Assembly (NCBI RefSeq): GCF_963678635.1
Contig: NC_087070.1
Location: forward strand, 9,148,539 to 9,212,538
Length of the DNA: 64,000 bases
Direction of reading: 5' to 3'
DNA from: Symsagittifera roscoffensis
Lineage: Eukaryota > Xenacoelomorpha > Acoela > Convolutidae
Part shown: positions 1-11,526 of the stretch, one piece after another
Layout of the letters: every line of letters starts with the position of its first letter
Position numbering within the stretch: position 1 is the stretch's first letter
Notes under the pieces: model-generated
The model's database searches: none
What the model was told of the DNA's origin: nothing
Seen by the model: the letters and a program-made list of their open reading frames with translations, nothing else
Program-made: the position numbers and the translations under genes

Positions 1-298
1 GTACAATTCGAATAGTTAAGCTGGCCATGCTCTTTTTTTTTCTTTAAAAGTACCCCTATTTTTCTATTGAAATTGCTAAACAACAAATAAGCAATGTATT
101 ACCCGACTATGTGCGTCACTTTTACAACGTATAACTTATACCTAAAGATCTTTTAATTGCGACCCCCATTAAAAAGGGAGAAATTGTCATAAAGCTGAGG
201 GAGGGGTATTCTCTTGATGGAAGTAACGGATGCTGCAAAACTTATAACCAATCACAATCATTAGACATTCTTATTGGCTAAATGATTTTTGCACAAAA
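1..298. other. AT-rich flank, no gene seen
   Basis: I see no coding frame, RNA gene or clear repeat here. It is the sequence immediately left of the old LTR copy. A purine run near 174-182 is followed by attgtc, but one run is not enough to call another element. Confidence 0.5.
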
Positions 299-667
299 TG
301 AAACCAGTTGAAAACAAGTATTTATTAAATACTTTGATATTTATAACAGTAAAATTTTTATAACTAACCAACCAAGATCCACTAGTAAAATTTACGATAT
401 TTTGTAAAACTGAAACTATTCATAGTTTCAGCCGGAGAATATATTAGAACAGATACGAATCAGTTGTTTTCTTCTCTCCGCTAACCTCAAAGATTAACAT
501 TATATTCTAGATCTTTTGAGACAAGGGAATATAAGAGTACGAGTAGGATTGGTATTAAACTAAGAAGTTGCACGAATCTATCCGGCCGCAAATATGATAG
601 CTTGACGAACAGACAGTGAACCATATCCCACATTACTCTATGAGAAGGCCACCCGGACCTAAGCTCA
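299..667 (+). repeat. Old LTR related to the 18.9-kb element (5' LTR remnant)
   Basis: This 369-bp stretch starts TGAAACC and ends CTAAGCTCA, matching the TG..CA ends of the young LTRs at 44,340 and 62,815. Shared blocks include the AAGTATTTA-like segment near the start and, towards the end, GTTGCACGAATCTATCCGGC followed by a run ending ACTCTATGAG. It carries a hairpin at 410-431 (10-bp stem CTGAAACTAT, 2-nt loop) at the same place as the hairpin in the young LTRs. It is followed after two bases by the same primer binding site, so it is a 5' LTR rather than a solo LTR. It is clearly diverged, so it is an older copy or a sister family. Confidence 0.8.
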
Positions 668-1885
668 ATTGGTGCGACCAAATAACCTCAAGCAGACCTA
701 ATATTAACTTAGATTTAGAAAAAACTAAGCAAATCGAAATAAATTGATAAAATAATTAGCTTATTTCCTTGTCTCACTAAGTCTAATCAAGCCAATACCT
801 AAGACAAAACCAGATCACAAAAAAGACAATAAACCAAAAACCTGCATCGCAAAGCAAAAAGTAGACAACGACGACAACAAATTTTCAAACCTATTTGTGC
901 AGTAAAATTACTATTCAACTATTATAAAAACTGCATGCAAAATTAACCGTAAAAATAAGTTACTAAGCTATTTTTTTTAGTAAAACAAATTAACTGAAAA
1001 AAATGTACAAAAACAAAATGTCAACATGAATTGAAACCTAATTGTGGATCAAATCATCTTTGCTATTATATGAACTGCATTAAATAGAGCCGTAAATTTG
1101 ATTTAATAAGCAATAATTTTTGAATAATAAACGATAAGTATTGCGATAATTGAATAAAAAGATTTCGACAATAAGCTTTATCACACACTTCAAATCTGCA
1201 GTTGCAGTAACTTTTCTGAAGTTTTTATTTCAATTTTATAAATTTCCTAAACATAACAAAAAAACAAAAACAGTATGAAAATTGAATGATGTTAATTTAA
1301 AGAATGTTCCACGCTCTTGAGTATCATCATCTTTTCCTGTATTTCTTAACCCTAAAACAATTTAAAAAAAATTAGTACGAACCTAATAAAGATCAAGATC
1401 ATCAAGACCTTGTAAGATGAAACCATCAAGATTATCAAGACCTTTGAAAAAACATTCTCGTTTGCAGTTAACATATTTTAAACTTATTTAATTTATCTAA
1501 TTATCAATCAAGGCTTCTTCTTGGTTTCAAATCATAAACCCTAAAACTAATTATTTAAGTCAGATCGCACAGGCTTAACCTTGAATCTTTATTCTTCCAT
1601 CTTTTTAATTTTAAATCTTAAGAATTTAAAAAATATATATTTTTTTCAATATGATTTCATCAAGATTTGCCTTGGATCTTATGAATTTTACCTTTACATT
1701 CAATTTATATCTTAAAACTGAGTGTTTAACAACTTAAAGGGTCGATTGATTTTCCAAACATTCTGAACGACCAAGGCCTACCTGAGAACTTTTCTCAAAA
1801 AACTCGACAATTAAAATAAGCTGAACATTGAAGAACTTTGGTTATTCATGCTTCACTTGAACCCTACCTCTTATATGACTTATGC
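668..1885 (+). mobile_element. Leader remnant of the older related LTR element
   Basis: TGGTGCGACCA at 670-680 is the primer binding site, identical to the young element's. The following A-rich, G-poor sequence matches the young leader in patches. Around 1395-1600 it has repeated ATCAAGRC motifs, corresponding to about 45,380-45,480. Near 1820-1875 it has a block containing TTCACTTGAACCC, matching about 45,610-45,650. No gag or later gene follows, so this copy is truncated soon after the leader. The right boundary is approximate. Confidence 0.65.
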
Positions 1886-2479
1886 TTATAACAACGCTTA
1901 GAACGAGTCAGCTCTGAAATATTCTCTACTGATCTACTTGTGTACTAATTAAACTTTTTTAAACCGTGAATTGCACAGAATGGCGTGAAAAATGTTCTAA
2001 GCAAGACATTATAGCGATAACGACTTTCAATTTTTTCGTCGTGTTTCGTCCCTAAAATCAATTGGCTGACAATTTTGATAAGTCTGCAATTCGAGCCATA
2101 AAACTCCTAAGTTTTGGATTTCATTTTTAGCGTGAATTGTTTCGCAAATTTTTTTTTCTCGGAACCGGTTCAACGATGAAAAATTAAAGTATATATCACG
2201 TTGTTTCGAAGCGTGAATCAATTCACTAAAACTTTTTCAAGCAAGCAACGGAACCGGAACACATCAATGCTTTTTGGGTTGCTTTGATAACTTTAGTTCA
2301 TTTGATAAAAAGTCTTTTTTATTAATTTAAAAAAAAACTTCAAAGTATTTCAGTTTTTTTATATCTTATTCATTTGGTCGCGAAAAACTTAAGCTTTTGG
2401 CCAAGGCAAAGGACCAAACAACAAATATAATTTTGAAATTTTCTTGATCGCGGGACTCTGTCCTTACATTTACCTCCCG
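1886..2479. other. No gene seen
   Basis: AT-rich sequence with only short shadow frames. I see no repeat shared with other parts of the window. Confidence 0.4.
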
Positions 2480-2745
2480 CTTTAACCTTTAGCCGCCTTG
2501 CCTTGCGCTGCCCCTCTAGGGGCCTTGCCTTGCGCTGCCCCTAAATTGCTTTGCCTTGCGCTACTTTACATTACTCTGCCCTGCTCCCCTTTGCCTAGCA
2601 CTAAACTGCTTCTCCTTGCTTTGCGCTAAGCCTTGCCTAGCGCTGCCCTGCCTTGCCTTATATTGCGCAGCCGTGCTTCGCCTTACTTTGCCTTATTCTG
2701 CCTTGCCTTGCCCTAAGATGTCTCGCTGCCCTACCTTGCAATGAG
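2480..2745. repeat. CTTGC/CCTTG-rich low-complexity tract
   Basis: A pyrimidine-rich tract made of loose repeats of CCTTG, CTTGC and GCGCTGCCC. GGGGCCTTGCCTTGCGCTG recurs with small changes near 2495-2545. The 62-codon open frame in it is a by-product of the repeat. A shorter copy of the same tract (3941-4050) sits at the start of the second 1.3-kb duplicate. Confidence 0.7.
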
Positions 2746-3940
2746 AAAGTTATTTAGACTTCGAATTGAAATATGCTTCTAAGACGTTCATGCGTTTCGC
2801 GCTTAAACATGGTCACTAATGCCTTTTGTTCATCATTTTCGCCTATAAAAATCGCCGAAGTTATGCGTCCATGGAGTTTCTCGCGTTGAATTCACTTAAT
2901 ACATTGCTTCTCCGACCGCGGATTTTTAGTAGTAAAACTGCAGTTTCCAGACTTCAAAAACGAAACGTAAATCTAAATCCAGAATCTCAAAACGTGTCAT
3001 ATTCAATTTTGATACGCCCTACCATCTCTAACTTATTGACCAACCGTATAATTTCCCCCTAGTAACGAATAAAATTTGAAAATTTATTCTGCATAAAGTG
3101 TGCACTTCGAACAAACGCACAAAAGTAATTGGTTCTCACGTTTTTTGTAGGATTTGATTTGAATGTAGTTTGTTAACTGAGTCAAGGTATTTGAATGAAC
3201 TTTCACTAAAAACTGTTGTATAAGTTTAGACTAAACCTGAAGTTTTTCCTGAAAAATTCATATTTTGCCCCTAAACCAATGTTGTTGTGGATTTTGTACT
3301 GTCATCTTTTAGTTGTTCTCTAGCAGCCTACAATTTAAAATCCACCGAAAAAATTTGAAATTTTTAAAATTTCAAATTTCCTTTAATTGTGGAGTAGAAC
3401 CAGTCATAATTTGGTTTTATTAAACAAATTTGAGTGAAGAGTGATTGATCTATTTTATTATCCATTTTTAGCTAAAATAGCCATTTTGCTCTCAAAATTC
3501 TAGCAAAAAAACTTTCTTTCTTAAAAAAACATTGAATAACCTTATGCTTTGCGTTAGCTGTGGTTCGACTTGGAACTGTTACTGCTTTGAACTACTTGGA
3601 CTGTTTTGCTTATTTATGTTGAAGTTAATTTGCATTTTTGGAACAAAAAGAATTAAAAAATTAGAACAAAAAAATTAAAGCGATTTTTTCAAACCAAAAA
3701 ACTGATTTTTTGTTTCTAAATCTGACGGGATTGTTTTTTTATTTATAGACTAATCTTGATATTAAAAAGTTTTGTCATTCACGTTATGCTGTGGATTCAA
3801 GATGCTAGCTAATTTAATAGCAAGATACATACGAACATACCATGGAGTTTTCTAAGATTCCTTTTGTTTTTCAAAATTCTTCTCTAGACTGGAAGTTATT
3901 AGATCCCTTGCGAGTAGTACAAAATTTTTTAAATTCCAAT
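2632..3940. repeat. Tandem duplication, copy 1 (about 1.3 kb)
   Basis: Starts CTTGCCTAGCGCTGCCCTGC and ends TTTAAATTCCAAT, immediately followed by the same start sequence at 3941. Long stretches match copy 2 almost base for base, such as ACGTTCATGCGTTTCGCGC at about 2780 and 4090. Only short, non-matching open frames occur in the two copies, so there is no sign of a conserved protein. Confidence 0.85.
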
Positions 3941-5245
3941 CTTGCCTAGCGCTGCCCTGCCTTGCCTTATTTTGCGCGGCCGTCCTTCGCCTTGCTTTGC
4001 CTTATTCTGCCTTGCCTTGCCCTAACATGTCTCGCTGCCCTGCCCTGCGATGAGAAAAATATTCAGACTTTGAATTGAAATAAGCTTCTAAGACGTTCAT
4101 GCGTTTCGCGCTTAAACATGGTGTGGTCACTAATACCCCTTGTTCATCATTTTCGCATAAAAAAATCGCCGAAGTTTTGCGTCCATGGAGTTTATTGCGT
4201 TGCATTCACTTAATACATTGCTTCTCCGACCGCGGACTTTTAGTAGTAAAACTGCCGTTTCCAGACTTCAAAAATGAAACGTAAATCTAAAACCAGAATC
4301 TCAAAACATGTCATATTCAATTTTGATCCGCCCTACAATCTCTAACACTTAGTGAACAACCGTAGAATGTCCCCCTAGTAACGTATAAAATTTGAAAATT
4401 TATTCTGCATAAAGTGTGCACTTCGAACAAACGCACAAATGTAATTGGTTCTCTTGTTTTTTATAGGATTTGATTTGAATGTAGTTTGTTAACTGAGTCA
4501 ATGTATTTGAATGAGCTTTCACTAAAACACTGTTGTATAATTTTAGACTTAACCTAAAGTTTTTCCTGAAAAATCGATATTTTGACTCTAAATCAATTTT
4601 GTTGTGGATTTTGTACTGTCATCCCTTAGTTTTTCTCTAGCTGCCTATAATTTAAAATCCACCGAATAAATTTGAAATTTTTAAAATTATAAATTTCATT
4701 TAATTGTGGAGTAGAACCAGTCATATTTTGGTTTTTTTGGACAAATTTGAGTGAAGAGTTATTGATCTATTTTATGATTTATTTTTAGCTAAGATTGCCA
4801 TTTTGCTCTCAAAACTCTAGCAAAAAAACTTTCTTTCTTGAAAAAACATTGAATAACCTTATGCTTTGCGCTAGCTGTTGTTCGACTTTGAACTACTTGG
4901 ACTGTTACTGCTTATTTTTGTTGAAGTTATTTTTCATTTTTGGAACAAAAAGAATTAAAAATTTGAAACAAAAAAATTAAAGCAATTTTCTCAAACCAAA
5001 AAAACTGATTTTTTGTATCTAAATCTGACGGGATTGTTTTTTTATTTATAGACTAATCTTGATATTAAAAAGTTTTGTCATTCACGTTATGCTGTGCATT
5101 CAAGATGCGAGTTAAATTAATAGCAAGATACATAACAACATGCCATGGAGTTTTCTAAGATTCCCTTTGTTTTTCAAAATTCTTCTCTAGACTGGAAGTT
5201 ATTAGATTCCTTGCGAGTAGTATTAAATATTTTAAATTCCAATCT
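3941..5245. repeat. Tandem duplication, copy 2 (about 1.3 kb)
   Basis: Direct head-to-tail copy of 2632-3940. The copies differ by scattered substitutions and small indels, for example GTG inserted after AAACATG near 4120. Copy 2 ends at TTTAAATTCCAATCT, after which the sequence becomes unique. By eye the divergence is a few percent, so the duplication is not brand new. Confidence 0.85.
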
Positions 5246-5996
5246 AGCTTATGTAAGTTAGGCTTATGTCATTCTACGCTAAATACCAATCAAGCCTAGG
5301 CAAATTTATCCCTTATGATAATGTACCCTATGCCGCGCTACCCATGGTAATTAACACCTAATGTGGTTTTATTTGTTAAGTACATCCTGTGTTCGACATA
5401 TATGGAAGGGTTTTTTCAGGACGGCTCTGATTGTCCGTTTTGTCTTCTTCGAAACCAAACAAAAAGGTCATCAAACAATTCTTCAAGAATTTTCTGGTAA
5501 AACATCAATTTTGGTACCTTGACAAGGTTGATTACAGGTGATAAATTGAAAAAGTAGTCGTCTGTTTTCGGAGTGTGGCATGGTTGGCCTTTTATACAGG
5601 TCGTCCCTATCAGATGCAGTAGCTTATTTCGCCCCTCAAACATAACGCCCCCCTAAATTAATAGAGATATAGGGATAAGTGTATAGAGATAAGTGTTAGC
5701 AGCTATAGAGATAAGTGTTAGGAAAGTCGCGCCGCCGCCTTAATCTAGAAAGGCGCGCTGCCTCCGCATTAGCCTGGAAAATTGCGCCGTCTCCGCCTTG
5801 TTCTGGAATTTTTTTTTCTAAATTCAGTTGCGTCGATTACAGTTGAAAACATTTTTGTTTAGTTGAGACGTTCGAAACACCGCTAGTTACTTCGAGTCAT
5901 TAAAAATTTATGGGCTGCGGTCGATAAAATTTTCATTCGGCTGAGTCCGTTCAAAAGTAATTGGCTTGCTTCGAACACTGTCGAACACCTTATCCT
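5246..5996. other. No gene; short GC-richer repeats at 5660-5810
   Basis: No convincing gene. Around 5660-5720 the block AGAGATAAGTGTTAG occurs twice. Around 5728-5805 there are three loose repeats built on GCGCCG..CTCCGC..CTGGAA. The minus-strand frame at 5416-5643 has no supporting features. Confidence 0.45.
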
Positions 5997-6086
5997 GGTC
6001 GAGTCGGTCGAAACATAGCCAGCTTGGGTCGAGTCGGTCAAAACATAGCCATTTTGAAACAAACCGGTCAAAACATAGCCATTTTT
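5997..6086. repeat. 30-bp minisatellite, three units
   Basis: Three consecutive 30-bp units share the core GGTCRAAACATAGCCA. Units begin at 5997, 6027 and 6057, and the third is the most diverged. Open frames on both strands through this block only reflect a unit length divisible by three. Confidence 0.85.
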
Positions 6087-6273
6087 GGTCTGTTTCATTG
6101 AAACTTAAGTCCAACAACTCGGGCTACACGAATCTACGATGCTCAATTTTGTGTCTTTTTCTTTTATTTTTTGTGGCTGCCAAGGTTGAGGTTTTTGAAA
6201 GGTGATTTGACAGAAACAGTCCAATGATGTCCGAGTGTCGTTGTAGTTCAAGACTCTTCTGCTAATTCCCGAT

Positions 6274-6460
6274 AAAGTCGAACAAAGTCGATCAAAGTCG
6301 AACAATGTCCAGTATAGTCGAACAAATTCGAGTAAAGTCGAACAAAGTCGAACAATGTCCGGTAAAGTCGAACAAAGTCGAAAACGGACATCGTTCGACT
6401 CAAAAAGTCGAAATCGGACATCATTCGACTGAAAAAGTCGAAAACGGACATCGTTCGAAC
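6274..6460. repeat. AAAGTCGAAC short tandem repeat
   Basis: About 19 imperfect copies of a 9-10 base motif, AAAGTCGAAC, sometimes expanded to AAAAAGTCGAAAWCGGACATC. The variant with CGGACATC appears three times at about 30-bp spacing near 6385-6455. The repetitive minus-strand frames over it are artefacts of the repeat. Confidence 0.85.
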
Positions 6461-6525
6461 ATTTCGGTCGAATCATGAGTCGAGCACCTCAGCCCGGAAT
6501 GAGAGGCACGTTTCGCCCTTCAAAC

Positions 6526-6640
6526 ATGAGGGGAGAATTGTTGCCACTAAATGTAAGAGGGGGATTTGAGCGACTTATAAATATGAGGGGAGAATTGTTG
6601 CCACTAAATGTAAGAGGGGGGATTTAAGCGACTTATAAAT
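6526..6640. repeat. 57-bp tandem duplication
   Basis: Two adjacent near-identical units, 6526-6582 and 6583-6640, each starting ATGAGGGGAGAATTGTTGCC and ending GCGACTTATAAAT. They differ by one extra G and one substitution, which suggests a recent duplication. Confidence 0.9.
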
Positions 6641-7526
6641 TTTGTGCAAAACACTAGAATTAACAAAATTAACATGTTTTAGTTTCTAGTTTTTGCTGTT
6701 AAATATAAGAATGGATGCAAAATCCATCCGATTAAGTAATTCCACGCAAATAAACCACACTGAGTTAAAAAAATACTCAGAGGAAAGAGCACGCTCGTTA
6801 ATCTTTCTTGGGACGTTCGGTTACTCCCAACACTGTCCAAGAACGTTTTAGAAGAAAAAAATTGTCCAAATTAAGAATCAAGGGTCAAATTTTCAAAAAG
6901 CACTTTTCAACAGCAATATCAAAGTGCTCTGTCTAGGGTCGTAGCCAATTTTTTTTTCTACAAAAAACAGTTGAATTATTGCTTCTTCCACGCCGGTGTT
7001 TTGTCAACAGAGACCTCAAGACAAAGTATACTTGATGACAAATTATACCGACCATTGTCAACAGACATTCCGACATCCTGAAGCAGCGCAAAAGAATTGC
7101 TTGATTTTCAATAGTGAAAAAAGATATCCATGTTACTTTTTCGCGCAAAAAAATTGAGTTTTTTCGCGTGTAAGAGTCGGCTCAAAACTTGCCTGACACA
7201 TTTTTATCAATCACTCATAATCAAATGTTTTTTTTTCATTAGGTTTTCATCACAATTAGCCCTTGAAAGCATCGTTGGTCTTTAATTTTTAAATGGTTGC
7301 TTTATTTGCCTTTATCAATTGTTCTACTTGAGCGTTACTCAAAGGCTCCTTTTTTTCACTCTAAAAATGCAACCCCAAAGTTAAAGTCGTTTGACTTATG
7401 CAAGCCCATGCAAGCATCCAAGAATTCAATTGAGCACTGCGGTTTATACCAGCGATCGTTTTCAATACGTCCGACGTGATTACGAAGGTTTTTGATTAAA
7501 GGTCTGAAAAATAGAGTGACTTGAGG
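6641..7526. other. No gene seen
   Basis: AT-rich sequence with no supported gene. The short frames at 6933-7148 and 7297-7568 have no recognisable features. Confidence 0.4.
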
Positions 7527-7700
7527 CAGGGGCGGATCTAGGATTTTCTCGAGGGGTTGAATTTTCAAAAAAAAATTAGAAAATTTTCTGCACCTTTTTT
7601 TTAGGTTGACCCAATTGTTTTTCTAAGCTCTCCCAAATCACTGTGACGGCCCTAGTTTGACCAAATTGTCTGCGCAGGCAATTTTTTGTGAAAACAAGCC
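7527..7700 (+). mobile_element. hAT-like terminal fragment
   Basis: Begins CAGGGGCGGATCTAGGATTT, a terminal sequence of the type found on many animal hAT-family and related non-autonomous transposons. The next about 150 bp match the reverse complement of the element at 41,758-42,160, including TTCTCGAGGGG and GAGCTCTCCCAAATCACT-like blocks. I cannot find the opposite end, so this is a one-ended fragment. Family assignment rests on the end sequence only. Confidence 0.65.
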
Positions 7701-8454
7701 AAAAAAGCGTTTTTAGATACTTTTTGGAAACTTTTGACATACTTTCGAAGATTGGTTCCTAGAATAATTGATAAGTCAATATTTAACAATTTGATCAAAT
7801 TGGTCTTAGAATCTTGTACCGATTTTTTTGCTTCATGGAAAACTTTTTCAAAAATGTTTTTTTTCTTTGCTCCAAAGTTTCAATGCGCCTTCCAAAAGTG
7901 CAACGTTACTCAATCAAAAAGAGCCAGAAACAGTGCAGGCAGCTCAGAACGTCCCTTGACTACATTTGCAGACTAAAAATGGAGGTCGAAGAGCAATTTC
8001 AAGTTGAGCACAAGTTCTAAACATAACAGAATAGGTTTGTGCTTCTTGATATTGATCTTTGTCTTGCTATTTTTGTTTCTAGTCTCAGTAAAAATACGAA
8101 ACATTTGTTTTGATTGATTTTTTTCTCCGGGCCAAGTTATATTGTTTGTTGATAGCATTTGAAAACTGTTGATGTCTCGACCTCAATTTAATTTAAAAAA
8201 ATTTCGCTTGTATTCATTTTTTTTGTAAAATCATTGATTTTAAAGTATACCACTTTTTTTGCTTTATTGAAACAAACAACGCGCAGTAGATTTCATGCTT
8301 TTAACACAAAAGCGGTTATTTTATTTGGCTTAGAAAAAGAAATTAGCCCAACTGCATTGCAATATGTTATTTGTTTTAACGGCATGCGTTTGCGTTTTTC
8401 ATTGCGGCATGCGTTTGTGTTTTTTTTGATAAATATTTTGAACTAAATTGTCAC
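7701..8454. other. No gene seen
   Basis: AT-rich sequence. Frames of 60-80 codons at 7734-8020 and 8234-8446 show no domain, signal or repeat support. Confidence 0.4.
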
Positions 8455-8770
8455 TGTTCCGACTTTTGAAGACGGTGAAGGAACACTGATTCTCCAGACA
8501 AGTTTCGACGTTTAAGCTAACAAATTTCAGTGGATTTTTGTTGTCAATCGAAATAAATTGAAAAATATATTTCATCTGATCATTTGCGGTCATTTTTTGT
8601 CAGGTTATGGGGATTTGAAGATTGCCAATTTGGCCAATTTATGATAGTGAACGCGCGATATATTTCATGCAAATAACGCTTGAGCAGAGATGTAGAACGT
8701 TAAAAACTCGTTCCAAATTCAACTGAGGCAACCTATTGGGTCTATTTAAATCTTTGCTATATTCGATATA
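8455..8770 (+). repeat. Dispersed repeat family R1, diverged copy
   Basis: Matches the 12,130-12,500 copy in the same orientation and 26,880-27,265 in inverse. Landmarks are GTTCCGACTT at the start, CAGACAAGTTTCGAC, GATTGCCAATTTGGCCA and the near-palindromic GCGCGATATATTTC followed by TAACGC. It is the most diverged of the three copies and lacks the hairpin end motif. Confidence 0.7.
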
Positions 8771-11526
8771 TATCACTTGTTTAGATAGCATGGGAAGGAG
8801 AATTTTCAAAAACTCGTAGTTTAATTTTTTCCTTTAGTTTTCTTAACAAATTTCATCCATTTGTTGAAAACGATTTTATCCATGCAGCTAGAAATGCAAT
8901 CAGATTAGTAAGACTTGAATTACAGCATCAAAATGGTTGTGTTTTTCAATATTGTTTATTTCGACCAAGATATCTAAGGAAAAAAAGCATCTCGAATGTG
9001 ATTTTTCATAATTAATTTTATCGGGTCTCAAACTTCCCAAAAAACAACCGTTAAAGATGATATATTTTCTGTACAAACTCTCCTTATATTAAACGTGCCT
9101 AACTCTTTTACTCCACTTGGTCCTATTGAACCTCTTGCTTTTTAACTTGCCTATTGAAATTTCTGGCTTTTTAACTATTTTAAAAAAATGGCGATGTTTG
9201 TGTTTTAGCCTCATGAAAACAAACTGTTAACCTTTTAATAAAAAACTAAACAACTTAATCAGGGGTGCCGATATTTGAAAAATAAAGATGATAAAGCCAC
9301 TATAATTGAATTAGAGCTGGGGATTAAAAATTCGTAGTAAAAATTCCATTTTAGACGATTTTCAATAAGTGTTTTATCGATTAATAGCGATATAAAACTT
9401 TTATAATTAGTTATAATTGACTATTTTTCACTTTTATGGACACTTTTATCAGGCGAAACTCCTAAAAATGTGCGCATATAATTTTAAATTATAAAATTTT
9501 AAAAGCAATATGTCATCCTATACCATAAACGTTGCCTTGTCTAAGCTGGATAAAAAGTATCGCGACAATTCACAACAAAAGACAATTTGTCAGAAATGAT
9601 AACTGGAAAAAAGTTAAAGAGCGCAAGGCTTGAAAACTTTTTTCATAACTTCGTTTCAGAATTTTGGTTCAAAGTGGGCGCGCTATGACGTACTACTACT
9701 TGAAGACCTCTTTAAAATTAGGTACCCCTTTACTTATAGTGAAAGGGAGAATTTGTTACCGACGTTCACTAATCGTACATGGTTTTATTAGACCTATTAA
9801 AGTTTGAAGTGACCCCTCTATCGTTCTTCAAACTAAAATAATAATTTCCTAGCCGGTTGTCGGTTGTTAACGCATTCTATATGATAGTTAACGGTCTTAA
9901 AATTCACCTTCTCCCAGATTTTAATTAAGTGGTTGTTGATTTTGACGGTGAAGCATTTTTGCTTTTTGCAACTAAGCCTCTAAAAACTCTTTTAGCGAAA
10001 ACAACCCGAAACCGCACATACTTTTTTGTCAAATGATTTATGAGGAATTTCTTTTTAAGGATTAATGAAAAATAAAATCAGATTTAGAGACAAGGGATGC
10101 GTAACTACAGACGCAAATATGACTTGATGGTACCTATAGAAAAATTCCTTTTTGTTGTTTACCGCGGCGTAAATGAAATTATGAACACAGATTTTTTTCC
10201 GTGGGCAGTAAATTTCAAACCCAGTTCCACGGCCAGACAATCCATAAATTTGTTAGTAGTTGTCTGATTGCATTCTCAGTACTAAAAAATAGACATCATT
10301 TATAAAGGACTTGTCAAAAACAGACGGTTTCTCTCTGACCATTTCCTTTTCTTCCAGCCGATTAATTTTTCTGAAAAAGCTATTTTTTTTCTATAAATTT
10401 AAGCTTTTCTCTGTTTGTAGACCAAAAATATTACAAAGTACTCTTATTGTAAATTGTCGTTTTCTGTCTGGAAAATGTCTTTATAATTTCCTGTTTAGTG
10501 GTAATGGCGTTATTCTTTGAATAGACTTGTGTTTCAGCTATCTGCTAACCGTAATTGCATCTAGGAGAGAGAAAAGAAGCTACCTTGAGCAGAACAAAAC
10601 ACAAATTATGACCACCGACTTCATTCTTAGCAAAGATTAAATGTGTTTTACATTTACGTCAGTTAAATTCTGCTCATCACACGCAATTAGCGAGGAAACA
10701 ACTGCGAAAAACCGTCTGTTTTTTTTTCGAAACATTTCACTTCAGGGAAAAAATATTGACCGATTGGCTAGTAAAAACGTCGCTCTGAACAGTTTTATAA
10801 CGACAGATTTGAAGATTTGCGGAATTAGAAAAGGAAATAACGAATAACATGAGGTTTGAAAAGCCTTCTTCTTTTTAGTGGTTAATAGTCTAATTGGGGA
10901 CAATTTTGATAGAATGGACTTCTAAAGTTTAAACTTAGAACCTTATTTTTTACACATTTTGAATCAATTTTGATACCTTCATTATGATCGAGTATATTAT
11001 TATCTAATATAGCTGTTTTATTTGAAACCCAATTTTCCTGAAAATGTATTGAAAAGGCCAGTATTTTGCATTGGGTACGATCCTTATTGATTTAAAAGTG
11101 ACTTGCAAAAAGAACAATCAATATATACCCTATTTTGTTGACTTTGTTATTGATTGTTACCTGAAAATTTCTATTAAAACCGAAGGAAACCTGGACTATC
11201 TACAGGAAAGGAGAGAGATAAAGAGAAAGAATGTGAGGGTAAAAATCGAGACAGGAAGCTTCAATTTTTCGACTGCCCCGCCGCTGAAAAGAAACATTTG
11301 TGGCTGCAAAAATGTTCAAACAGTCAGATCAACTTACAAAATCAGGTCAGAAATTTGAAATCATTGATGCACGAAAGTAGAACACATTGGCCACACCCCT
11401 ATGCAAATCACATGAACAACCATGAACAGATCGATCCATAATGGCTTTTCTTGAATCCCTGAAACTACAAACTACGCATTTTACGTGCTCGAAAACAACG
11501 GCAAAAAACGGCAAATAGCAACAACA
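8771..11526. other. No gene seen; one TATAAT-rich patch
   Basis: Long AT-rich stretch. Near 9300-9430 it contains ATCGATTAATAG and repeated TATAATTA motifs recalling the element at 32,815-33,552, but without clear ends. The 95-codon frame at 11,071-11,358 starts on a non-ATG codon and has no recognisable domain, so I leave it out as a gene. Confidence 0.4.

Noticed and set aside
487-681. Minus-strand 64-codon frame, and its twin at 44,557-44,745
   Set aside because: Both lie across LTR sequence in reverse. Their similarity reflects LTR homology, not a conserved protein.
6105-6476. 123-codon minus-strand frame with repeated FRL/CSTL motifs
   Set aside because: It is the GTCGAAC minisatellite read in reverse. 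Overlapping frames on the same strand look equally protein-like.
11071-11358. 95-codon plus-strand frame as a gene
   Set aside because: Non-ATG start, no domain, no nearby splice logic, and composition like its surroundings.
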